DNA of 64,000 nt from positions 62,001 to 126,000 of the forward strand of contig NZ_RHJI01000005.1 of the NCBI RefSeq assembly GCF_004211955.1. Reading direction: 5' to 3'. Shown here piece by piece: positions 11,942 to 25,706 of the stretch; position 1 is the stretch's first letter, and each line of letters begins with the position of its first letter. This stretch comes from Escherichia sp. E1V33 (GTDB taxonomy: Bacteria > Pseudomonadota > Gammaproteobacteria > Enterobacterales > Enterobacteriaceae). Under the pieces are notes generated by a model. That model made no database searches and was not told the origin of the DNA. It saw only the letters and a list, made by a program, of their open reading frames with translations. A program made the position numbers and the translations under genes.

Positions 11942-11966
11942 GGGCGCATTTGCGCCCTTTATTTTT
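11942..11966 (+). terminator. Rho-independent terminator of yceB
   Basis: GGGCGC (11942-11947) pairs with GCGCCC (11952-11957) around ATTT and is followed by TTTATTTTT. It is a compact intrinsic terminator 6 bases after the yceB stop. Confidence 0.85.
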
Positions 11967-11973
11967 CGTGCAA

Positions 11974-11989
11974 AGGAAAACGTTTCCGC
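11974..11989 (+). promoter_or_regulatory. PurR operator upstream of pyrC
   Basis: AGGAAAACGTTTCCGC at 11974-11989 matches the PurR consensus ACGCAAACGTTTTCNT around the central AACGTTT core. pyrC is an established member of the PurR regulon. The site lies just upstream of the TATCCT -10-like sequence at about 11991. Confidence 0.8.
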
Positions 11990-12001
11990 TTATCCTTTGT
12001 G

Positions 12002-12028
12002 TCCGGCAAAAACATCCCTTCAGCCGGA
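12002..12028 (+). promoter_or_regulatory. pyrC leader hairpin for pyrimidine-controlled start switching
   Basis: TCCGGC (12002-12007) is complementary to GCCGGA (12023-12028), and the second arm contains part of the pyrC SD (GGAG, 12026-12029). In enterobacteria, high CTP favours transcripts that begin at the upstream C and form this hairpin, hiding the SD. Low CTP shifts the start to a downstream G and frees it. The sequence retains every element of that mechanism. Confidence 0.8.
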
Positions 12029-12040
12029 GCATAGAAATTA

Positions 12041-13087
12041 ATGACTGCACCATCCCAGGTATTAAAGATCCGCCGCCCAGACGACTGGCACCTTCACCTC
12101 CGCGATGGCGACATGTTAAAAACTGTCGTGCCGTATACCAGCGAAACCTATGGTCGGGCCATCGTTATGCCCAATCTGGCACCGCCTGTAACAACAGTTG
12201 AGGCTGCAGTGGCTTATCGCCAACGCATTCTTGACGCCGTACCGGACGGACACGATTTCACCCCGCTGATGACCTGTTATTTAACAGACTCTCTGGACCC
12301 CAATGAGCTGGAGCGTGGATTTAACGAAGGCGTGTTCACCGCCGCAAAACTTTACCCTGCGAATGCCACCACCAACTCCAGCCACGGCGTGACGTCGGTT
12401 GAGGCGATAATGTCAGTACTTGAGCGCATGGAAAAAATCGGTATGCCGCTGCTGGTGCATGGTGAAGTGACCCATGCTGACATCGACATTTTTGACCGTG
12501 AAGCGCGTTTTATTGAGACGGTCATGGAGCCGCTACGCCAGCGCCTGACCGCGCTGAAAGTCGTTTTCGAGCACATCACCACCAAAGATGCTGCCGACTA
12601 TGTTCGTGACGGAAATGAACTATTGGCCGCAACCATTACTCCCCAGCATCTGATGTTTAACCGTAACCATATGCTGGTTGGCGGTGTGCGTCCGCATCTC
12701 TACTGTCTGCCGATCCTCAAACGCAATATTCACCAGCAGGCGCTGCGTGAGCTGGTCGCCAGTGGTTTTGATCGCGTTTTTCTGGGTACCGATTCCGCGC
12801 CACATGCGCGTCATCGTAAAGAGAGTAGCTGCGGTTGTGCAGGTTGCTTTAATGCGCCAACGGCGCTGGGCAGTTACGCCACCGTATTTGAAGAGATGAA
12901 TGCACTACAGCATTTTGAAGCATTCTGTTCTTTAAACGGGCCGAAATTCTATGGATTACCGGTCAATGAATCGTTTATTGAACTGATACGCGAAGAGCAG
13001 CAAATTGCTGAAAGCATCACTCTGACAGACGATACACTTGTTCCTTTCATGGCTGGAGAAACTGTACGCTGGTCTGTTAAGCAATAA
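12041..13087 (+). CDS. pyrC: PyrC, dihydroorotase
   Basis: PyrC (348 residues) catalyses reversible cyclisation of carbamoyl-aspartate to dihydroorotate, the third step of pyrimidine synthesis. Metal-binding His17 and His19 are in DDWHLHLRD. The carbamylated lysine lies in [14 protein letters not shown] near residue 103, and the catalytic aspartate is in FLGTDSAPH near residue 251. The length matches K-12. It is regulated by PurR and by pyrimidine-sensitive start-site switching. Confidence 0.97.
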   Translation: MTAPSQVLKIRRPDDWHLHLRDGDMLKTVVPYTSETYGRAIVMPNLAPPVTTVEAAVAYRQRILDAVPDGHDFTPLMTCYLTDSLDPNELERGFNEGVFTAAKLYPANATTNSSHGVTSVEAIMSVLERMEKIGMPLLVHGEVTHADIDIFDREARFIETVMEPLRQRLTALKVVFEHITTKDAADYVRDGNELLAATITPQHLMFNRNHMLVGGVRPHLYCLPILKRNIHQQALRELVASGFDRVFLGTDSAPHARHRKESSCGCAGCFNAPTALGSYATVFEEMNALQHFEAFCSLNGPKFYGLPVNESFIELIREEQQIAESITLTDDTLVPFMAGETVRWSVKQ

Positions 13088-13124
13088 AAAAACGTAGCCA
13101 CCTGTTGTCTTTAGCTTATTTTAC

Positions 13125-13140
13125 CTGTATAAATAACCAG
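13125..13140 (+). promoter_or_regulatory. LexA box (SOS box) of dinI
   Basis: CTGTATAAATAACCAG at 13125-13140 fits the LexA consensus CTGT-N8-ACAG with a single change in the right half site. It is 22 bases upstream of the dinI ATG, a typical location for an SOS operator. dinI is a known LexA-regulated gene. Confidence 0.9.
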
Positions 13141-13161
13141 TATATTCAACAGGGGGCTATT

Positions 13162-13407
13162 ATGCGAATTGAAGTCACCATAGCGAAAACTTCTCCACTA
13201 CCCACTGGCGCCATTGACGCTCTGGCGGGTGAACTTTCTCGCCGCATTCAGTATGCGTTTCCGGACAATGAAGGTCACGTATCGGTACGATATGCTGCGG
13301 CAAATAATTTATCGGTTATTGGCGCAACAAAAGAAGATAAACAGCGCATTAGCGAAATTCTACAAGAAACGTGGGAAAGCGCCGATGACTGGTTTGTTAG
13401 CGAATAA
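13162..13407 (+). CDS. dinI: DinI, RecA-filament modulator of the SOS response
   Basis: DinI (81 residues) binds RecA filaments and limits co-protease activity on UmuD. The start at 13162 (MRIEVTIAKTSPL) follows an AGGGGG SD; the open frame extends 19 codons further upstream into the promoter. The acidic C-terminal helix (ISEILQETWESADDWFVSE) that mimics DNA is present. It lies directly under the LexA box, with its own terminator downstream. Confidence 0.96.
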   Translation: MRIEVTIAKTSPLPTGAIDALAGELSRRIQYAFPDNEGHVSVRYAAANNLSVIGATKEDKQRISEILQETWESADDWFVSE

Positions 13408-13428
13408 TATGCAGTGATGTTTGTTTTT

Positions 13429-13450
13429 GCCGGGTCGCCCCGGCTTTTTT
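13429..13450 (+). terminator. Rho-independent terminator of dinI
   Basis: GCCGGG (13429-13434), loop TCGC, CCCGGC (13439-13444), then TTTTTT. It is 21 bases after the dinI stop. Confidence 0.9.
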
Positions 13451-13691
13451 ATATTTTAAGATTGTTCGTACAATTTTTACACTTCCTCAAAATAATTGCA
13501 CAATATGCTAAAAAAATATGAATGACATGCTGTTTTATTGTTCATATAAATCTTAAAAGAAAAAAAATATCTCACTACCCCTTTAAAATTTCGGTGAATA
13601 GCCATATTTATTGATATACTGAAGTTGCTTCAGATAAAAACGCATTGAACCTCGAATAACGTTGTCTAGTAACACGAATTAGGGGGCCATG

Positions 13692-13946
13692 ATGGAAAAA
13701 AACAATGAAGTCATTCAGACTCATCCGCTCGTAGGGTGGGACATCAGCACCGTTGATAGCTATGATGCGCTGATGTTGCGTTTGCACTACCAGACCCCAA
13801 ATAAGTCCGAGCAGGAAGGGACTGAAGTTGGTCAGACACTCTGGTTAACTACTGATGTTGCCAGACAATTTATTTCGATATTAGAAGCAGGAATCGCCAA
13901 AATTGAATCTGGTGATTTCCATGTCAATGAGTATCGGCGTCATTAA
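13692..13946 (+). CDS. bssS: BssS, biofilm regulator family protein
   Basis: BssS is an 84-residue cytosolic protein reported to influence biofilm formation and signal-related regulation in E. coli; its molecular activity is not defined. Two adjacent ATGs (13689 and 13692) follow an AGGGGG SD, and the second gives the K-12 length. No membrane segment or known catalytic motif is visible. The 284-base gap upstream is AT-rich and probably carries its promoter. Confidence 0.92.
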   Translation: MEKNNEVIQTHPLVGWDISTVDSYDALMLRLHYQTPNKSEQEGTEVGQTLWLTTDVARQFISILEAGIAKIESGDFHVNEYRRH

Positions 13947-13967
13947 CATGACATGACCATCCACCCA

Positions 13968-13990
13968 AAAGGCACCTTACCGGTGCCTTT
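13968..13990 (+). terminator. Rho-independent terminator of bssS
   Basis: AAAGGCACC, loop TTACC, then GGTGCCTTT: a 6-bp GC stem extended by A/T pairs, 22 bases after the bssS stop. The T tract is short. Confidence 0.7.
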
Positions 13991-14060
13991 ACCATTTCTG
14001 GGTTGTATATCGTTTGTTACTTATTTACTCTGCTTAAACCATGAGAGCAGAGAGAAAAAA

Positions 14061-15179
14061 ATGAAATACGATCTCATCATTATTGGCAGCGGTTCCGTAG
14101 GCGCTGCAGCCGGGTATTATGCCACCCAGGCCGGTTTGAAAGTGCTGATGACCGACAGCCATATGCCGCCACATCAACACGGCAGTCACCACGGAGATAC
14201 CCGATTAATTCGCCATGCTTATGGCGAAGGCGAAAAGTATGTCCCGCTAGTGCTCCGTGCGCAAACCCTGTGGGATGAACTCTCCCGTCACAACGAAGAG
14301 GATCCTATTTTTGTGCGCTCAGGGGTAATCAACCTCGGCCCTGCCGACTCCGAGTTTCTCGCCAATGTCGCTCACAGCGCCAAACAATGGCAACTCAACG
14401 TCGAGGAGTTGGATGCGCAAACCATTATGTCTCGCTGGCCGGAAATACGCGTCCCTGACAACTATATCGGGCTATTTGAGGCCGACTCTGGTTTTTTACG
14501 CAGCGAGCTGGCGATTAAAACCTGGATCAAACTGGCGAATGAAGCTGGCTGCGCACAACTGTTTAACTGTCCGGTCACCGCAATTCGTCATGACGATAAC
14601 AGCGTAACTATTGAAACGGCGGACGGCGAGTACCAGGCGAAGAAAGCGATCGTCTGTGCAGGAACCTGGGTAAAAGAGCTGCTACCAGAACTGCCCATCC
14701 AGCCCGTTCGTAAAGTATTCGCCTGGTATCAAGCCGATGGCCGCTATAGCGTGAAAAATAAATTCCCGGCCTTTACCGGTGAATTGCCCAATGGCGATCA
14801 ATACTACGGTTTTCCGGCGGAAAACGATGCCCTGAAGATTGGGAAACATAACGGTGGTCAGGTAATTCATTCAGCGGATGAACGTGTTCCGTTTGCGGAA
14901 ATCGACAGTGACGGTTCTGAAGCATTCCCGTTCTTACGCAGTGTGTTGCCAGGTATCGGCTGCTGCCTGTATGGAGCTGCCTGCACCTATGATAATTCGC
15001 CTGACGAAGATTTTATTATCGATACCCTACCAGGGCACACTAATACGCTGCTGATTACTGGTCTGAGTGGGCATGGTTTTAAATTTGCTTCGGTATTAGG
15101 GGAAATAGCCGCTGACTTTGCGCAAGACAAAAAAATCGATTTTGATTTAACGCCATTCCGGCTTTCCCGCTTCCAATAA
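14061..15179 (+). CDS. solA: SolA, N-methyl-L-tryptophan oxidase
   Basis: SolA (372 residues) is a monomeric sarcosine-oxidase-family flavoenzyme that demethylates N-methyl-L-tryptophan, giving formaldehyde and hydrogen peroxide. The FAD-binding dinucleotide motif [12 protein letters not shown] is at residues 7-18. The cysteine that binds FAD covalently lies in [12 protein letters not shown] near residue 308. The start at 14061 has an AGAGAG SD; the upstream in-frame ATG at 13953 would include the bssS terminator and is rejected. Confidence 0.96.
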   Translation: MKYDLIIIGSGSVGAAAGYYATQAGLKVLMTDSHMPPHQHGSHHGDTRLIRHAYGEGEKYVPLVLRAQTLWDELSRHNEEDPIFVRSGVINLGPADSEFLANVAHSAKQWQLNVEELDAQTIMSRWPEIRVPDNYIGLFEADSGFLRSELAIKTWIKLANEAGCAQLFNCPVTAIRHDDNSVTIETADGEYQAKKAIVCAGTWVKELLPELPIQPVRKVFAWYQADGRYSVKNKFPAFTGELPNGDQYYGFPAENDALKIGKHNGGQVIHSADERVPFAEIDSDGSEAFPFLRSVLPGIGCCLYGAACTYDNSPDEDFIIDTLPGHTNTLLITGLSGHGFKFASVLGEIAADFAQDKKIDFDLTPFRLSRFQ

Positions 15180-15187
15180 TCATCATC

Positions 15188-15213
15188 ACGGCCTCTAAGT
15201 TGAGGCCGTTTTT
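15188..15213 (+). terminator. Rho-independent terminator of solA
   Basis: ACGGCCTC pairs with GAGGCCGT (15202-15209) around TAAGTT and is followed by TTTT. It begins 9 bases after the solA stop and precedes yceO. Confidence 0.85.
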
Positions 15214-15226
15214 ACAGGAACTTTTA

Positions 15227-15340
15227 ATGCGTCGTCTTGTGAACTATCTCATCAATAATATTCGCGAACATCTCATGCTTTATCTTTTTCTCTGGGGGGT
15301 ATTGGCGATTATGGATCTCATCTATGTGTTTTATTTTTAA
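15227..15340 (+). CDS. yceO: YceO, small membrane protein
   Basis: A 37-residue frame from the ATG at 15227 ([20 protein letters not shown]...) has an AGGA SD 7 bases upstream. The C-terminal half is one hydrophobic segment (about residues 16-37), consistent with a single-pass inner-membrane protein. A TTG at 15200 would give the 46 residues annotated in K-12 but starts inside the solA terminator stem. The function is unknown; it has been tied to biofilm phenotypes in E. coli. Confidence 0.75.
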   Translation: MRRLVNYLINNIREHLMLYLFLWGVLAIMDLIYVFYF

Positions 15341-15602
15341 TCACCAGGCGCTGACACAAACTGACAAAAATTTAATTACCCTTTCATTTGGCGTGAAAAA
15401 TTGAATAACCTTATTCCAGTTGCAACTGGCATTCACCAGACATCCCTCCCCCTGAAACCACTAAACTTATGAAGGTTCTTTCATTATTAAATCAAAATTA
15501 TTGAAATAAAAATAAATATCATTCGGATTGTTATTTTTAGGTTGCAATTCATCTCATGACAGGCCATTTTCATTGCCTCGTGAATATGTTCTGGATGCAG
15601 TT

Positions 15603-16169
15603 ATGCAATTCATAAATTCCCCTCAACGTTATGGTGTTATTTCTGCCGCTTTACATTGGCTGACGGCAATTATTGTCTATGGCATGTTTGCTTTAGGTTT
15701 GTGGATGGTAACGTTAAGTTATTACGACGGTTGGTATCACAAAGCGCCAGATTTGCATAAAAGCATCGGTATTTTGTTAATGATGGGGCTGGTTATTCGC
15801 GTTCTCTGGCGTTTAATTTCTCCTCCGCCTGGCCCACTGAAAAGCTATTCCCCCGGTATACGTTACGGAGCGAAAGCAGGCCATCTGGCACTTTATCTTT
15901 TGCTCTTTGCTATTGGCATGAGCGGCTACCTTATCTCGACCGCCGATGGCAAACCCATCAGCGTTTTTGGTTGGTTTGAAATCCCCGCAACGCTTGCCGA
16001 CGCCGGTACGCAAGCTGACTTAGCAGGCGCTCTACATTTCTGGTTTGCCTGGAGTGTCGTCGTCCTGTCAGTTATGCACGGATTTATGGCGCTGAAACAT
16101 CATTTCATCGATAAAGACGACACCCTGAAGCGCATGCTGGGAAAGTCGTCATCTGACTATGGAGTATAA
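15603..16169 (+). CDS. yceJ: YceJ, cytochrome b561 family protein
   Basis: This 188-residue inner-membrane protein has four predicted helices and belongs to the cytochrome b561 (CybB) family. Candidate haem-ligand histidines lie in SAALHWLTA, DLHKSIG, ALHFWF and VMHGFMALKHHF. The start at 15603 gives the K-12 length; the frame is open 25 codons further upstream. It is followed 3 bases later by yceI, a pairing conserved in many proteobacteria, suggesting shared work on an isoprenoid or redox ligand. Confidence 0.93.
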   Translation: MQFINSPQRYGVISAALHWLTAIIVYGMFALGLWMVTLSYYDGWYHKAPDLHKSIGILLMMGLVIRVLWRLISPPPGPLKSYSPGIRYGAKAGHLALYLLLFAIGMSGYLISTADGKPISVFGWFEIPATLADAGTQADLAGALHFWFAWSVVVLSVMHGFMALKHHFIDKDDTLKRMLGKSSSDYGV

Positions 16170-16172
16170 AAA

Positions 16173-16748
16173 ATGAAAAAAAGCCTGCTTGGTTTAACCT
16201 TCGCTTCCCTGTTGTTTTCTGCCGGTTCAGCTATTGCTGCCGATTACAAAATTGACAAAGAAGGCCAGCACGCCTTTGTCAATTTCCGCATTCAACATCT
16301 GGGCTACAGCTGGGTTTACGGCACTTTTAAAGATTTCGACGGTACTTTTACGTTTGATGAAAAGAATCCGGCGGCCGATAAAGTCAATGTCACCATTAAC
16401 ACCACCAGCGTGGATACCAACCATGCCGAGCGCGATAAACATCTGCGCAGCGCGGATTTCCTCAATACAGCAAAATATCCGCAGGCAATCTTTACATCCA
16501 CTAGCGTGAAGAAAGACGGTGACGAGCTGGATATCACTGGTGACTTGACTCTGAATGGCGTAACTAAACCAGTAACGCTGGAAGCGAAGTTGATTGGTCA
16601 GGGCGACGATCCGTGGGGCGGTAAACGTGCTGGCTTCGAAGCTGAAGGTAAAATTAAGCTAAAAGACTTCAATATCAAATCAGATTTAGGTCCAGCCTCT
16701 CAGGAAGTTGATCTGATTATTTCGGTGGAAGGTGTACAGCAGAAATAA
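16173..16748 (+). CDS. yceI: YceI, periplasmic isoprenoid-binding-fold protein
   Basis: YceI (191 residues) has a cleavable signal peptide (residues 1-22, ending SAIAA) and an extended lipocalin-like beta barrel that binds polyprenoid chains in homologues. It is induced by alkaline or osmotic stress in E. coli. The family pattern [20 protein letters not shown] is near residues 33-52. It is coupled to yceJ upstream and followed by a REP element. Confidence 0.95.
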   Translation: MKKSLLGLTFASLLFSAGSAIAADYKIDKEGQHAFVNFRIQHLGYSWVYGTFKDFDGTFTFDEKNPAADKVNVTINTTSVDTNHAERDKHLRSADFLNTAKYPQAIFTSTSVKKDGDELDITGDLTLNGVTKPVTLEAKLIGQGDDPWGGKRAGFEAEGKIKLKDFNIKSDLGPASQEVDLIISVEGVQQK

Positions 16749-16758
16749 TGCTGAAATG

Positions 16759-16783
16759 TTGCCGGATGACGCGCATCCGGCAA
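16759..16783. repeat. REP element after yceI
   Basis: TTGCCGGATG (16759-16768) and CATCCGGCAA (16774-16783) form the classic REP palindrome with a 5-base loop, between convergent yceI and trhO. It may stabilise mRNA ends or assist termination. Confidence 0.85.
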
Positions 16784-16789
16784 TGATGT

Positions 16790-17842
16790 TCATTCCGCAG
16801 GATCAGGTATGCCCAGTGTCGTATTCAGGCGCCCCCGCGACTTATTAAAGATTTTATTGCCATTTTCTCGCCCGGCTCGACGGCGTCGTTGTTCTTCTGG
16901 CGGTAATGCGCTCTCTTCGCAGCAAATCTCACTACAACACCCCTTGAATTTCTCAGCACACGTCGGACACTGGATAAACAGCAAGTGACAGCCATCATTT
17001 TTACAGTTGGTATGGCTGTCGCATGGCGTGCCGCACTGATGGCAATGCGCAATAATTTCATCAGAGATGCGCTCGCCCATCCGTTCGTCAAAAACGAAAT
17101 TTTTGCCAATAAAACGCACTGGCAAGCCTTGTTCACGCGCCTTACGGGCGTATTCAATAATGCCGCCTTCAATATGCCAGACTTTATTAAAGCCGTTATG
17201 CTTCATCCAGGCACTGGCTTTTTCGCAACGAATGCCACCAGTGCAGTACATGACGATTTTTTTATCTTTATGCGTCTGCATCATCTCAACCGCTTTCGGC
17301 AGTTGTTCACGAAAGGTATCAGCCGGAATTTCCAACGCATTTTCGAAATGGCCGACTTCGTATTCATAGTGGTTGCGCATGTCGATAAAGAGCGTATCGG
17401 GATCATCAAGCATGGCATTCACTTCCGCCGCTTGCAGATATTCCCCGACATTGGTGGCATCAAATTGAGGATCGTCAATTCCGTCGGCGACAATCCGCTC
17501 GCGGACCTTCATGCGCAGCACCCAGAAGGATTTCCCGTCATCATCCAACGCGATATTCAGGCGTAAACCATCTAACGCAGGATCAAAAGCATAAAGCTGT
17601 GCACGAAATGTCTCGACGTTGCTCGCTGGTACACTAATTTGCGCGTTGATCCCCTCATGTGCCAGATAGACCCGGCCAAAAACATTCAACGAGGCAAACA
17701 GCTGATATAAAGCATCGCGGGTCACTTTAGGATCGGCAATATGGAAATATTTATAAAACGAAATGGTGGTGCGCGGTTCACTCTCGGCCAGCATTTTGGC
17801 TTTCAGTGCGTCGTTGGAAATGCGGTTGTGTAACACTGGCAT
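16790..17842 (-). CDS. trhO: TrhO, tRNA uridine(34) hydroxylase (rhodanese family)
   Basis: TrhO (350 residues, formerly YceA) hydroxylates U34 of certain tRNAs with oxygen, the first step to 5-methoxy/carboxymethoxyuridine. It has an N-terminal acylphosphatase-like domain, a central rhodanese domain with active-site loop [13 protein letters not shown] (near residues 177-189), and a C-terminal cysteine-rich zinc-like region ([12 protein letters not shown] and [12 protein letters not shown]). It is convergent with yceI and divergent from lpxL. Confidence 0.95.
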   Translation of the reverse strand: MPVLHNRISNDALKAKMLAESEPRTTISFYKYFHIADPKVTRDALYQLFASLNVFGRVYLAHEGINAQISVPASNVETFRAQLYAFDPALDGLRLNIALDDDGKSFWVLRMKVRERIVADGIDDPQFDATNVGEYLQAAEVNAMLDDPDTLFIDMRNHYEYEVGHFENALEIPADTFREQLPKAVEMMQTHKDKKIVMYCTGGIRCEKASAWMKHNGFNKVWHIEGGIIEYARKAREQGLPVRFIGKNFVFDERMGERISDEIIAHCHQCGTPCDSHTNCKNDGCHLLFIQCPTCAEKFKGCCSEICCEESALPPEEQRRRRAGRENGNKIFNKSRGRLNTTLGIPDPAE

Positions 17843-18065
17843 GGTGTACGGTTCCTGCGGGATGAGAAAGTAAAATCCGGCGCATGATATAGCAATTATC
17901 GCAAATTAACATCCATACATTTTACGCTACATTTGTGCATTAAAAATTATTAATGGTTTACATACGCGGCATTTTCGCCCAGTCTTCAGCCTCAAATTTT
18001 GGTTGAGGGCGAAAAAATGCGACAATACATACAATTGCCCGTATAGGTTGAAAGACAGGATTGAT

Positions 18066-18986
18066 ATGACGAATCTACCCAAGTTCTCCACCGCACTGCT
18101 TCATCCGCGTTATTGGTTAACCTGGTTGGGTATTGGCGTACTTTGGTTGGTCGTGCAATTACCCTACCCGATTATCTATCGCCTCGGCTGTGTGACAGGA
18201 CGACTGGCGTTACGTTTCATGAAACGACGCGCCAAAATTGTGCACCGAAACCTGGAACTGTGCTTCCCGGAAATGAGCGAACAAGAGCGCCAGCAGATGG
18301 TGATTAAGAATTTTGAATCCGTTGGCATGGGACTGATGGAAACCGGCATGGCGTGGTTCTGGCCGGAACGTCGGGTTGCCCGCTGGACGGAAGTTATCGG
18401 CATGGAGCATGTCCGTGACGTGCAGGCGCAAAAGCGTGGCATCCTGTTAGTTGGCATCCATTTTCTGACGCTGGAACTCGGTGCTCGACAATTTGGAATG
18501 CAGGAGCCAGGCATCGGGGTTTATCGCCCGAATGACAATCCATTAATCGACTGGCTGCAAACCTGGGGCCGCCTGCGTTCGAATAAATCGATGCTCGACC
18601 GCAAAGATTTAAAAGGGATGATTAAAGCCCTGAAAAAAGGTGAAGTCGTCTGGTATGCGCCGGACCACGATTACGGTCCGCGCTCGAGCGTTTTTGTGCC
18701 GTTGTTCGCCGTTGAGCAGGCGGCGACCACTACCGGCACCTGGATGTTGGCACGGATGTCCGGCGCATGTCTGGTGCCATTTGTCCCTCGTCGTAAGCCG
18801 GACGGCAAAGGTTATCAGTTGATCATGCTGCCGCCAGAGTGTTCACCGCCTCTGGATAACGCTGAAACCACCGCCGCGTGGATGAACAAAGTGGTCGAAA
18901 AATGCATCATGATGGCGCCAGAACAGTACATGTGGTTGCATCGCCGCTTCAAAACGCGCCCGGAAGGCGTTCCTTCACGTTACTAA
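18066..18986 (+). CDS. lpxL: LpxL, Kdo2-lipid IVA lauroyltransferase
   Basis: LpxL (HtrB, 306 residues) transfers laurate from acyl-ACP to Kdo2-lipid IVA at the inner membrane. One N-terminal membrane helix ([20 protein letters not shown]) is followed by the acyltransferase domain with the HX4E motif HFLTLE, whose His/Glu pair is catalytic. The chosen ATG at 18066 follows GACAGG. The open frame reaches 21 codons upstream, but the K-12 length supports this start. Confidence 0.96.
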   Translation: MTNLPKFSTALLHPRYWLTWLGIGVLWLVVQLPYPIIYRLGCVTGRLALRFMKRRAKIVHRNLELCFPEMSEQERQQMVIKNFESVGMGLMETGMAWFWPERRVARWTEVIGMEHVRDVQAQKRGILLVGIHFLTLELGARQFGMQEPGIGVYRPNDNPLIDWLQTWGRLRSNKSMLDRKDLKGMIKALKKGEVVWYAPDHDYGPRSSVFVPLFAVEQAATTTGTWMLARMSGACLVPFVPRRKPDGKGYQLIMLPPECSPPLDNAETTAAWMNKVVEKCIMMAPEQYMWLHRRFKTRPEGVPSRY

Positions 18987-18995
18987 CCTTCTTTA

Positions 18996-19023
18996 TGCCG
19001 GATGCGCAGCATCGCATCCGGCA
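18996..19023. repeat. REP element between lpxL and mdtG
   Basis: GCCGGATGCG (18997-19006) and CGCATCCGGC (19013-19022) form a REP palindrome 10 bases after the lpxL stop. Confidence 0.85.
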
Positions 19024-19067
19024 CATCAGCATCAAATCCCCTGATTTAGCGATAAAAGCTCTCTGCA

Positions 19068-19096
19068 TTGCGTCACTTATAAGTCAGGCGCATAAT
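19068..19096 (+). promoter_or_regulatory. Sigma-70 promoter of mdtG
   Basis: TTGCGT (19068-19073) and CATAAT (19091-19096) are separated by exactly 17 bases, 62 bases upstream of the mdtG ATG. mdtG belongs to the MarA/SoxS/Rob regulon in E. coli. The AT-rich stretch just upstream of the -35 (about 19040-19068) is where a marbox would lie, but I do not assign it base by base. Confidence 0.65.
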
Positions 19097-19157
19097 TAGT
19101 GTGCTTATCTTTTATTCTCTTGTTCATCGCGCCCTGGCGCACCAACAGCGGATTGCT

Positions 19158-20384
19158 ATGTCACCCTCCGAAAATGACACTCCCATAAACTGGAAACGAA
19201 ACCTGTTCGTTGCCTGGCTTGGCTGTTTTCTTACCGGCGCCGCCTTCAGTCTGGTAATGCCGTTCTTACCCCTCTACGTTGAGCAACTTGGCGTTACGGG
19301 CCACTCGGCACTGAATATGTGGTCAGGGATTGTCTTCAGTATTACCTTTCTATTTTCCGCCATTGCTTCTCCGTTCTGGGGAGGGCTGGCTGACCGCAAA
19401 GGTCGAAAAATTATGCTTCTGCGCTCTGCCCTCGGGATGGGCATCGTGATGGTGCTGATGGGAGTAGTGCAAAATATCTGGCAATTTCTGATCCTACGAG
19501 CATTGCTGGGTTTGCTCGGCGGTTTTGTCCCTAATGCCAACGCGCTAATCGCCACTCAGGTCCCGCGCAATAAAAGCGGCTGGGCGCTGGGTACGCTCTC
19601 TACCGGTGGGGTTAGCGGTGCGCTGCTCGGCCCCATGGCTGGCGGCTTGCTCGCCGATAACTACGGCTTACGCCCGGTATTTTTTATTACCGCCAGTGTG
19701 CTAATACTCTGCTTTTTCGTCACCCTGTTTTGTATCAAAGAGAAATTCCAGCCAGTCAGCAAAAAAGAGATGCTGCACATGCGGGAGGTCGTGACATCGC
19801 TTAAAAACCCGAAGCTGGTACTTAGCCTGTTTGTCACAACATTAATCATCCAGGTCGCCACCGGTTCAATCGCGCCAATCCTGACACTTTATGTCCGCGA
19901 ACTGGCGGGGAATGTCAGTAATGTTGCTTTTATCAGTGGCATGATTGCCTCGGTCCCCGGCGTGGCTGCGCTACTTAGCGCGCCACGGCTTGGCAAACTG
20001 GGGGATCGTATCGGGCCTGAGAAGATCCTGATAACGGCGCTGCTCTTTTCTGTTCTGCTGTTAATCCCTATGTCTTACGTCCAGACACCATTCCAACTGG
20101 GGGTTTTACGCTTTTTACTTGGAGCCGCCGATGGCGCGTTACTCCCCGCGGTACAAACGCTACTGGTCTATAACTCAACAAATCAAATCGCCGGACGAAT
20201 TTTCAGCTACAACCAGTCATTTCGCGATATTGGCAACGTTACGGGACCATTGATGGGCGCAGCTATCTCGGCAAACTATGGTTTCCGCGCAGTGTTTCTG
20301 GTCACCGCAGGAGTTGTGTTGTTTAACGCGGTTTATTCCTGGAACAGTTTGCGTCGCCGCCGATTGCCCCAAGTGACAGGCTGA
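19158..20384 (+). CDS. mdtG: MdtG, MFS multidrug efflux transporter
   Basis: MdtG (408 residues, YceE) is a 12-helix MFS drug:proton antiporter linked to fosfomycin and deoxycholate resistance. The loop 2-3 motif [21 protein letters not shown] is near residues 75-95. The start at 19158 (MSPSENDTP) gives the K-12 length; the frame opens 19 codons upstream within the promoter region. Known control is by MarA, SoxS and Rob. Confidence 0.95.
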   Translation: MSPSENDTPINWKRNLFVAWLGCFLTGAAFSLVMPFLPLYVEQLGVTGHSALNMWSGIVFSITFLFSAIASPFWGGLADRKGRKIMLLRSALGMGIVMVLMGVVQNIWQFLILRALLGLLGGFVPNANALIATQVPRNKSGWALGTLSTGGVSGALLGPMAGGLLADNYGLRPVFFITASVLILCFFVTLFCIKEKFQPVSKKEMLHMREVVTSLKNPKLVLSLFVTTLIIQVATGSIAPILTLYVRELAGNVSNVAFISGMIASVPGVAALLSAPRLGKLGDRIGPEKILITALLFSVLLLIPMSYVQTPFQLGVLRFLLGAADGALLPAVQTLLVYNSTNQIAGRIFSYNQSFRDIGNVTGPLMGAAISANYGFRAVFLVTAGVVLFNAVYSWNSLRRRRLPQVTG

Positions 20385-20466
20385 TTTTTCGCCTTTCATA
20401 CTTGCAAAAGCGCATAATCAGCTATTCTTTCCCTGAATACATCATCAAATCAAAGGGAGAATCGTG

Positions 20467-20841
20467 ATGACTATGTACGCAACGCTTGAAGAAGCCATTG
20501 ATGCCGCACGGGAAGAATTTCTTGCTGACAACCCCGGAATCGATGCAGATGAAGCAAATGTGCAACAGTTCAATGTCCAGAAATACATTCTGCAAGATGG
20601 TGACATTATGTGGCAGGTTGAGTTTTTCGCTGATGAAGGTGAAGAAGGTGAATGTCTGCCAATGTTCAGCGGTGAAGCTGCACAAAGCGTCTTTGACGGC
20701 GATTATGATGAAATTGAAATCCGCCAGGAATGGCAGGAAGAAAATACTCTGCATGAATGGGACGAAGGCGAATTTCAGCTTGAGCCGCCTCTGGATACTG
20801 AAGAAGGACGCGCTGCCGCCGATGAATGGGATGAGCGTTAA
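20467..20841 (+). CDS. msyB: MsyB, acidic protein
   Basis: MsyB is a 124-residue, strongly acidic cytosolic protein (Asp/Glu-rich throughout, for example FFADEGEEGECLPM). It was isolated as a multicopy suppressor of secY/secA mutants. Its mechanism is unknown, and its charge suggests nonspecific chaperone-like or DNA-mimic behaviour. A GTG-ATG pair follows AGGGAGA; the ATG at 20467 is chosen. Its stop codon abuts the stop of the convergent yceK with no spacer. Confidence 0.93.
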   Translation: MTMYATLEEAIDAAREEFLADNPGIDADEANVQQFNVQKYILQDGDIMWQVEFFADEGEEGECLPMFSGEAAQSVFDGDYDEIEIRQEWQEENTLHEWDEGEFQLEPPLDTEEGRAAADEWDER

Positions 20842-21069
20842 TTACTCATATGGCCCATGTTGAATATCAATGGGCAGCAGTAAGGTATCAAAGACGAGGG
20901 AGAACGGCAGATCGAGGATCGTAACATAGCGCCATGCGGAGTCACGAACATCCCATTGCACCCCAGGGTAATATTGGTTGCCATGTCCCTGCCCCGGTAT
21001 AGTGCGGCTAATAATGCTGCCACAGCCACTCAGTAAGGTAACCATGATGCCTACCACAATGAAACGCAT
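20842..21069 (-). CDS. yceK: YceK, DUF1375 lipoprotein
   Basis: YceK is a 75-residue predicted lipoprotein with lipobox L13-S14-G15-C16. The mature part is short and has the DUF1375 pattern PGVQWDVRDSAW and LDLPFSLVFDTLLLPIDI. The +2 residue is Gly, so outer-membrane sorting is likely. It reads in the same direction as opgGH but is separated from them by a terminator and a BIME. The function is unknown. Confidence 0.9.
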   Translation of the reverse strand: MRFIVVGIMVTLLSGCGSIISRTIPGQGHGNQYYPGVQWDVRDSAWRYVTILDLPFSLVFDTLLLPIDIQHGPYE

Positions 21070-21085
21070 TTGATACCTCTTTCCT

Positions 21086-21116
21086 AAAAAAATACCGGCA
21101 TTACGCCGGTATTTTT
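21086..21116 (-). terminator. Bidirectional terminator between opgH and yceK
   Basis: AAAAATACCGGC pairs with GCCGGTATTTTT around ATTAC, giving A/T runs on both sides. On the minus strand it lies downstream of opgH and just upstream of yceK, so it ends opgGH transcription. Confidence 0.8.
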
Positions 21117-21130
21117 ATTGGCTCGTTGTT

Positions 21131-21232
21131 TTTGCCGGACGCGGCGTGAACGCCTTGTCCGACCTACAATATTTTGCAAACTCAATATATTGCAGGAACG
21201 ATGTAGGCCTGATAAGCGTAGCGCATCAGGCA
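21131..21232. repeat. BIME (paired REP units) after opgH
   Basis: Two REP-type units lie here: one near 21132-21176 (TTGCCGGACGCGGCGTGAAC...) and an inverted unit at 21202-21232 (TGTAGGCCTGATAAGCGTAG...CATCAGGCA). They are joined by AT-rich sequence, and together they form a BIME 10 bases after the opgH stop. Confidence 0.75.
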
Positions 21233-21241
21233 ACTACGTTT

Positions 21242-25706
<4,465 letters not shown>

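Noticed and set aside
13408..13691. Possible small gene between dinI and bssS
   Set aside because: The gap is AT-rich with stops in all plus frames; only the dinI terminator and probable bssS promoter are supported.
20486..20863. Second 125-codon frame overlapping msyB in another phase
   Set aside because: It is a shifted reading of the acidic msyB gene, giving a Lys/Met-rich shadow with no SD of its own.
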